Assembly (NCBI GenBank): GCA_023438885.1
Contig: JAEXPS010000118.1
Span: 1 to 8,921 of the forward strand
Direction of reading: 5' to 3'
DNA length: 8,921 nt
Source of the DNA: Actinomycetes bacterium
Lineage (GTDB): Bacteria > Actinomycetota > Actinomycetes > Actinomycetales > Cellulomonadaceae
Of this stretch, positions 5,892-8,921 are shown in pieces. The position numbers were made by a program, and so were the translations under genes. The notes beneath the pieces were generated by a model that saw only the letters and a list, made by a program, of their open reading frames with translations, did not search any database and was not told the DNA's origin. The number at the start of each line of letters is the position of its first letter. Positions within the stretch are counted from its first letter, which is position 1.

Positions 5892-6361
5892 GCGGCCCCC
5901 AACGGCAGCGTCATGGTGAACGCGTCGACGTTCCCCGGCTGGTAGTAGCCGCGGCGGCGGCCGAGCATCTGGAAGCCCACCGACTCGTAGAGGTGGATCG
6001 CCGGCTCGTTGTCCACGCGCACCTCCAGCAGCACCCGCGGCGCGCCCAGCTCGCGGGCGTGCTGCACCAGGTCGAGCAGCAGCCTGCGACCCAGACCGTG
6101 GTTCTGGTGCGCACCGTCGACCGCCAGCGTCATCACCTGGGCGTCGAAGCCGTCGAACCACAGCCCGGCGTAGGCGATGAGCAAGCCGTCCGCCGCGCGC
6201 TCCGCTCCGATGTACCAGCGCGCCGGGGTCGCCAGCTCCTCGGCGATCGACTCACGCGACCACGCAGCGACCCCGAAGAGCTCCCGCTCCAGGGCGTCGA
6301 GCTGGTCCAGGTCGCCCGCGACGAGCGGCCGGACCACCACCTCCACGCCGGGACCCGTCAT
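5888..6361 (-). CDS. rimI: Ribosomal-protein-alanine / protein N-terminal acetyltransferase RimI, 157 aa
   Basis: RimI is a GNAT-fold enzyme that uses acetyl-CoA to acetylate protein N-termini, classically ribosomal protein S18. The sequence opens VVVRPLVAGDLDQLDALERELF. The acetyl-CoA pyrophosphate loop is QNHGLGRRLL (86-95), the catalytic glutamate lies in LLEVRVDN (Glu113), and AIHLYESVGF (121-130) places the general-acid tyrosine at 125. It ends in RRRGYYQPGNVDAFTMTL, a strong RimI signature. I prefer the ATG at 6359-6361, which has a G-rich Shine-Dalgarno (GAGGGG) about 11 nt upstream; a GTG at 6373 would add four residues but directly abuts that site. Its stop overlaps the rhodanese ATG. 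Linkage to tsaB/tsaE/tsaD is the classical arrangement. Confidence 0.95.
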   Translation of the reverse strand: MTGPGVEVVVRPLVAGDLDQLDALERELFGVAAWSRESIAEELATPARWYIGAERAADGLLIAYAGLWFDGFDAQVMTLAVDGAHQNHGLGRRLLLDLVQHARELGAPRVLLEVRVDNEPAIHLYESVGFQMLGRRRGYYQPGNVDAFTMTLPLGAA

Positions 6362-6381
6362 GGTCGCCGCCACCCCTCGCC

Positions 6382-6447
6382 GAACCCGGCAGCTCGTGTC
6401 GAGCCCGGCACGCCGGACTGCCGGGCTCGGCCCGAAGTGCCGGGCTC
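6382..6447. repeat. Nested inverted repeat in the tsaB-rimI gap
   Basis: Four copies of a 10-bp word lie symmetrically around a centre at 6414/6415. Two are in one orientation: GAACCCGGCA at 6382 and GAGCCCGGCA at 6401. Two are in the other: TGCCGGGCTC at 6419 and again at 6438. Each pair is offset by exactly 19 nt. The inner pair, extended to 11 bp (6400-6410 with 6419-6429), is a perfect stem with an 8-nt loop. The full 33-base arms match at 26 positions. The repeat fills most of the only non-coding gap between tsaB and rimI and lacks a T-tract. It could be a REP-like dispersed element, an mRNA processing or attenuation hairpin, or a protein-binding site. Confidence 0.85.
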
Positions 6448-6452
6448 ACGGA

Positions 6453-7142
6453 TCATGCGCGGGCTCGCTTCGGCGCGGTGGGTGGGGTGGCGTCGGCGTG
6501 GCGCAGGTACAGCGGGGTGGTGGGCAGTGCGCCGCCCGCGGCCGCCCGGGCGATCGCCAGCCAGGCCAGCTCCGCCGGGTCCGGATCCAGCGGCGTGGGC
6601 TCGTCCCGCAGCCCCAGCGCGTCGGCGTAGAGGAGCGCGCCGCGGCCGACGACGAGCGCACCGTCGACCCGTCCGGACTCCACCAGGACCGCGGGTGCTG
6701 CGATGTCCGGACCCGCGGTGACGGTGATCGACTCGTTCGAGGTCACGTACTCGCACCAGTAGACCTCGCGGCGGCGCGCGTCGGTGACGACGAGCACCCG
6801 GGTCCCCGGGTCCGCGGTGCGCGCGGCTGCCGCGGCCAGCGCGTCGACCGACGGCACGCCCCAGGCCGGCACGTCGAGCGCGAGGGCCAGCGTGCGGGCC
6901 GTCACCAGGCCTACGCGCAGGCCGGTGAAGGGCGCCGGGCCGGTGCCGGCGACCACGGCGGCCAGGTCGGTGCGGGCCACCCCGGCCTCGTCGAGCGCGT
7001 CGGCGACCATCGGGGCCAGCAGCTCGGCATGGTGACGGGGCTCGTCGGCCGAGCGGGCGGCGAGGGTCTCGCCGGTCGGGGAGACGACGGCGACGGCGAC
7101 CGCCGAGGAGGTGTCCAGCGCGAGGATCGGCACGGCACTCAC
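6453..7142 (-). CDS. tsaB: tRNA threonylcarbamoyladenosine biosynthesis protein TsaB, 229 aa
   Basis: TsaB is the catalytically silent ASKHA paralogue that dimerises with TsaD and is needed for t6A formation. The N-terminus (PILALDTSSAVAVAVV) is the family's first hairpin, and GTGPAPFTGLRVGLVTARTLA (from 66) is the signature region. The motif is GPAPFTGLR rather than the GPGSFTGLR common elsewhere. The TsaD metal-binding NHxxGH histidines are absent, as expected for TsaB. I start at the GTG at 7140-7142, whose GTGA overlaps the tsaE TGA by 4 nt; a second GTG at 7133 would remove three residues, and neither has a clear Shine-Dalgarno. The C-terminus (PPTAPKRARA) is a short basic tail. It is followed by the 91-nt gap with the nested repeat. 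Confidence 0.95.
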   Translation of the reverse strand: MSAVPILALDTSSAVAVAVVSPTGETLAARSADEPRHHAELLAPMVADALDEAGVARTDLAAVVAGTGPAPFTGLRVGLVTARTLALALDVPAWGVPSVDALAAAAARTADPGTRVLVVTDARRREVYWCEYVTSNESITVTAGPDIAAPAVLVESGRVDGALVVGRGALLYADALGLRDEPTPLDPDPAELAWLAIARAAAGGALPTTPLYLRHADATPPTAPKRARA

Positions 7143-7681
7143 TGTGCCACGGGCGGGCGCGTGCCCACCTGCGGCAGCTCGACGCCGGACCAGCGCTCGC
7201 CGACGGCGTGCACCTCCAGGACGCGCTCGCCCGCGTCGGCCGGCTCGTCGCCGGTGGGGTCCACCGCGCCGTGCGGGCGGTGCAGCACCAGCTCGAGGCG
7301 GTCCTCGGCCAGGGGCTCCACCCAGCCGCCGCCCCACTCGACCACCGTCACCGCGTCGCGCATCTCCGACTCCAGGTCGAGGGCCTCGACCTCGTCGAAC
7401 GAGCGCAGCCGGTAGGCGTCGACGTGCACCAGCCACGGGCCCAGCGTGCCGTCCGGGCGCGGCAGCGGCGGGTGCTCGCGGGCGATGATGAACGTCGGCG
7501 AGGCCACCTGGCCGCGCACGTGCAGCCCGGTGCCGATGCCCTGGACCAGGGTCGTCTTGCCGGCGCCGAGGTCGCCGGTGAGCACCACGAGGTCTCCGGC
7601 GCGCAGCAGAGGCGCGAGGGCCTCGCCCCACGCGCGGGTCGCCTCGGCGGTCGGCAGCGTGACGGTGCCGGCGGTCGTCAT
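7139..7681 (-). CDS. tsaE: tRNA threonylcarbamoyladenosine biosynthesis ATPase TsaE, 180 aa
   Basis: TsaE is the P-loop ATPase that binds the TsaBD complex and resets it between t6A catalytic cycles. The Walker A motif is GDLGAGKTT (36-44). SPTF (61-64) is the family's switch-like motif, HVDAYRL (86-92) follows, and VVEWG (113-117) is the usual strand with the conserved glutamate and tryptophan. The C-terminal 40 or so residues (after about 140) are less conserved and longer than in minimal TsaE proteins. The ATG at 7679-7681 overlaps the alr TGA as ATGA, and the stop overlaps the tsaB GTG, so translation is tightly coupled on both sides. Confidence 0.95.
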   Translation of the reverse strand: MTTAGTVTLPTAEATRAWGEALAPLLRAGDLVVLTGDLGAGKTTLVQGIGTGLHVRGQVASPTFIIAREHPPLPRPDGTLGPWLVHVDAYRLRSFDEVEALDLESEMRDAVTVVEWGGGWVEPLAEDRLELVLHRPHGAVDPTGDEPADAGERVLEVHAVGERWSGVELPQVGTRPPVAQ

Positions 7682-8820
7682 CCGACGTACTCCCGCGGCA
7701 CGCGCACCCCGATCCGGGTGGTGATCTCGTAGGAGATGGTGCCGGCGGCCTCGGCCCAGTCCTGGGCCGTGGGGTGCGGGCCGGCACCGAACAGCGTGGC
7801 GACGTCGCCGGCGCGCTCGTCGGCCCCGGGGCCGAGGTCGAGCACGAACTGGTCCATGCAGACCCGGCCGGCGATGCCGAGCCGGCGCCCGCCCACCTCG
7901 ACGGGCGCGCCGAGCCGTTCGAGCGTGCCGGACGCGTGTCGCGGGATCCCGTCGGCGTAGCCCAGGGGCACCACGCCGAGGGTGGTGGCGCGCTCGGTGA
8001 CGTACTGGTGCGCGTACGAGACGCCCTGACCGGCACCGACGCGCTTCACGGTCGCCAGCTGCGCCTCCAGCGTCATCGCCGGCGTCAGCCCGTACGCCTG
8101 CGGGCCGGCGAGCTGCGGCACCGGCGAGAGGCCGTAGACGGCCAGGCCGGGGCGCACCAGGTCGTAGTGGACGGCAGGCCGGGTCAGCGTCGCCGCCGAG
8201 TTGGCCAGGTGCCGCACCTCCAGGTCCGCACCGGCGGCCTCGACCTGCTTGACCGCGGCAGCGAACACGTCCTCCTGCGCGCGGACGGTCGGGTGGTCCG
8301 GCTCGTCGGCGAACGCGAGGTGGGACCAGACGCCGACGAGCGCGACGGACCCCTCCGCCTGCGCCGAAAGCAGTGCCGGGAGCACCTCGTCGAGCGCGTC
8401 CGGCAGCACGCCGTTGCGGCCCAGCCCGGTGTCGACCTTGAGGTGCACGCGAGCCGTGCGCCCGGCCTCCCGCGAGGCCGCGACCACCTCGTCGACGGCC
8501 CACGGAGCCGCGACGGAGAGGTCGAGATCGGCGTCGATCGCCTCGCGCAGCGGGGCGCCCGGAGCGTAGAGCCAGGTGAGGATCCGAGGCCCGACGACCC
8601 CGGCGGCGCGCAGCGCCAGCGCCTCACCCACCTGCGCGGTGCCCAGCCACGTGGCGCCGCCCTCGACGGCCGACCGCGCCACGGGCACCAGCCCGTGCCC
8701 GTACGCGTCGGCCTTGACGACCGCCATGACCTGGGCCGTCGGCGCATGGGCGGCCAGTGCGGCGACGTTGCCCCGGATCGCTGCGAGATCGACGACGGCG
8801 CGGGCGGGGAACTGACTCAC
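7678..8820 (-). CDS. alr: Alanine racemase, 380 aa
   Basis: Alr is the PLP enzyme that interconverts L- and D-alanine to supply peptidoglycan synthesis. It is a fold-type III TIM barrel plus a beta domain. The PLP lysine lies in AVVKADAYGHG (Lys36), LKVDTGLGRNG (127-137) carries the conserved lysine and arginine, WSHLAFAD follows the barrel pattern, and the catalytic tyrosine is in GVSYAHQY (Tyr269). The substrate-entry region GRVCMDQ (318-324) has the Cys-Met pair. The GTG at 8818-8820 is preferred because GGGAGG lies 9 nt upstream. The ATG at 8829 directly abuts that site with no spacer and would add three residues. It is the first full gene of the minus-strand cluster. Confidence 0.97.
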   Translation of the reverse strand: MSQFPARAVVDLAAIRGNVAALAAHAPTAQVMAVVKADAYGHGLVPVARSAVEGGATWLGTAQVGEALALRAAGVVGPRILTWLYAPGAPLREAIDADLDLSVAAPWAVDEVVAASREAGRTARVHLKVDTGLGRNGVLPDALDEVLPALLSAQAEGSVALVGVWSHLAFADEPDHPTVRAQEDVFAAAVKQVEAAGADLEVRHLANSAATLTRPAVHYDLVRPGLAVYGLSPVPQLAGPQAYGLTPAMTLEAQLATVKRVGAGQGVSYAHQYVTERATTLGVVPLGYADGIPRHASGTLERLGAPVEVGGRRLGIAGRVCMDQFVLDLGPGADERAGDVATLFGAGPHPTAQDWAEAAGTISYEITTRIGVRVPREYVG

Positions 8821-8829
8821 GGCCGTCAT

Positions 8830-8835
8830 CCTCCC
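8830..8835 (-). promoter_or_regulatory. Shine-Dalgarno deciding the alr start
   Basis: GGGAGG on the minus strand runs directly into an ATG (8829-8827), leaving no spacer, but lies 9 nt from the GTG at 8820. This favours the GTG start. Confidence 0.6.
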
Positions 8836-8898
8836 ACCGTGGCCGCCACGCTCCCTCCGCCGACGCTCGAAAGCGGTGACGAACCGCCGCCTCGGTCG

Positions 8899-8921
8899 CT
8901 AGCGCAGGAGCGCCGCGACCA
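8899..8921 (-). CDS. C-terminal tail of an upstream gene (partial)
   Basis: On the minus strand the window opens with codons for V-A-A-L-L-R followed by TAG at 8901-8899. This is a plausible C-terminus of a gene that continues off the right edge on the same strand. In many actinobacteria the gene near alr here is the NAD(P)H-hydrate epimerase/dehydratase, but six residues cannot identify it. The 78 nt between it and alr hold no clear promoter; a 5-bp hairpin at 8873-8887 followed by TTT is too weak to call a terminator. Confidence 0.3.

Noticed and set aside
6382..6447. CRISPR array or rho-independent terminator
   Set aside because: The repeated words alternate in orientation and are only 10 bp with no spacer-sized units, which excludes CRISPR. 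There is no T-tract on either side for a standard terminator.
8869..8887. Hairpin GCGGT/ACCGC followed by TTT between the upstream gene tail and alr
   Set aside because: A 5-bp stem and three T residues are too little to support a terminator call.

Overview
This window is chromosomal DNA from a very GC-rich actinobacterium. The strong G/C bias at third codon positions, GTG starts, leaderless-looking promoters and CIRCE-controlled groES all fit. A Pseudonocardia-like or related mycolic-acid-group relative is a reasonable guess, but the genus cannot be fixed from the sequence alone. The right two thirds follow the mycobacterial gene order alr-tsaE-tsaB-rimI-tsaD-groES, with extra genes inserted.

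Right to left on the minus strand: a seven-codon tail of an upstream gene (8899-8921); alr, alanine racemase for peptidoglycan D-alanine; tsaE and tsaB, joined to alr and to each other by 4-nt stop/start overlaps; a 91-nt gap filled by an unusual nested inverted repeat; rimI, the protein N-acetyltransferase; a two-domain rhodanese overlapping rimI by 4 nt; and tsaD. TsaB, TsaD and TsaE, with a TsaC/Sua5 protein that is not in this window, make the t6A modification of ANN-decoding tRNAs.

Downstream of tsaD is a small two-gene unit, an ArsR-family repressor and an AHSA1/SRPBCC protein. It has its own promoter, and a perfect 8-bp-arm palindrome sits across the start codon, which suggests autorepression of a leaderless mRNA.

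At 605-2952 on the plus strand are two genes overlapping by 1 nt: a THUMP-like-domain SAM methyltransferase and a YbdK/GCS2-family carboxylate-amine ligase. The substrates of both are unknown.

At the left, groES runs on the minus strand from a well-formed sigma70-type promoter. One near-consensus CIRCE element overlaps the -35 and a second, degenerate one begins at about the transcription start, so HrcA control is expected. groEL would lie just off the left edge if the usual order holds.

Most of the window is conserved housekeeping DNA. The parts worth a second look are the nested repeat between tsaB and rimI, the start-codon operator of the ArsR gene, a coding-like scrap between the convergent genes at 2953-3084, and the rhodanese placed inside the t6A gene cluster. 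I found no strong evidence of an entirely new system.
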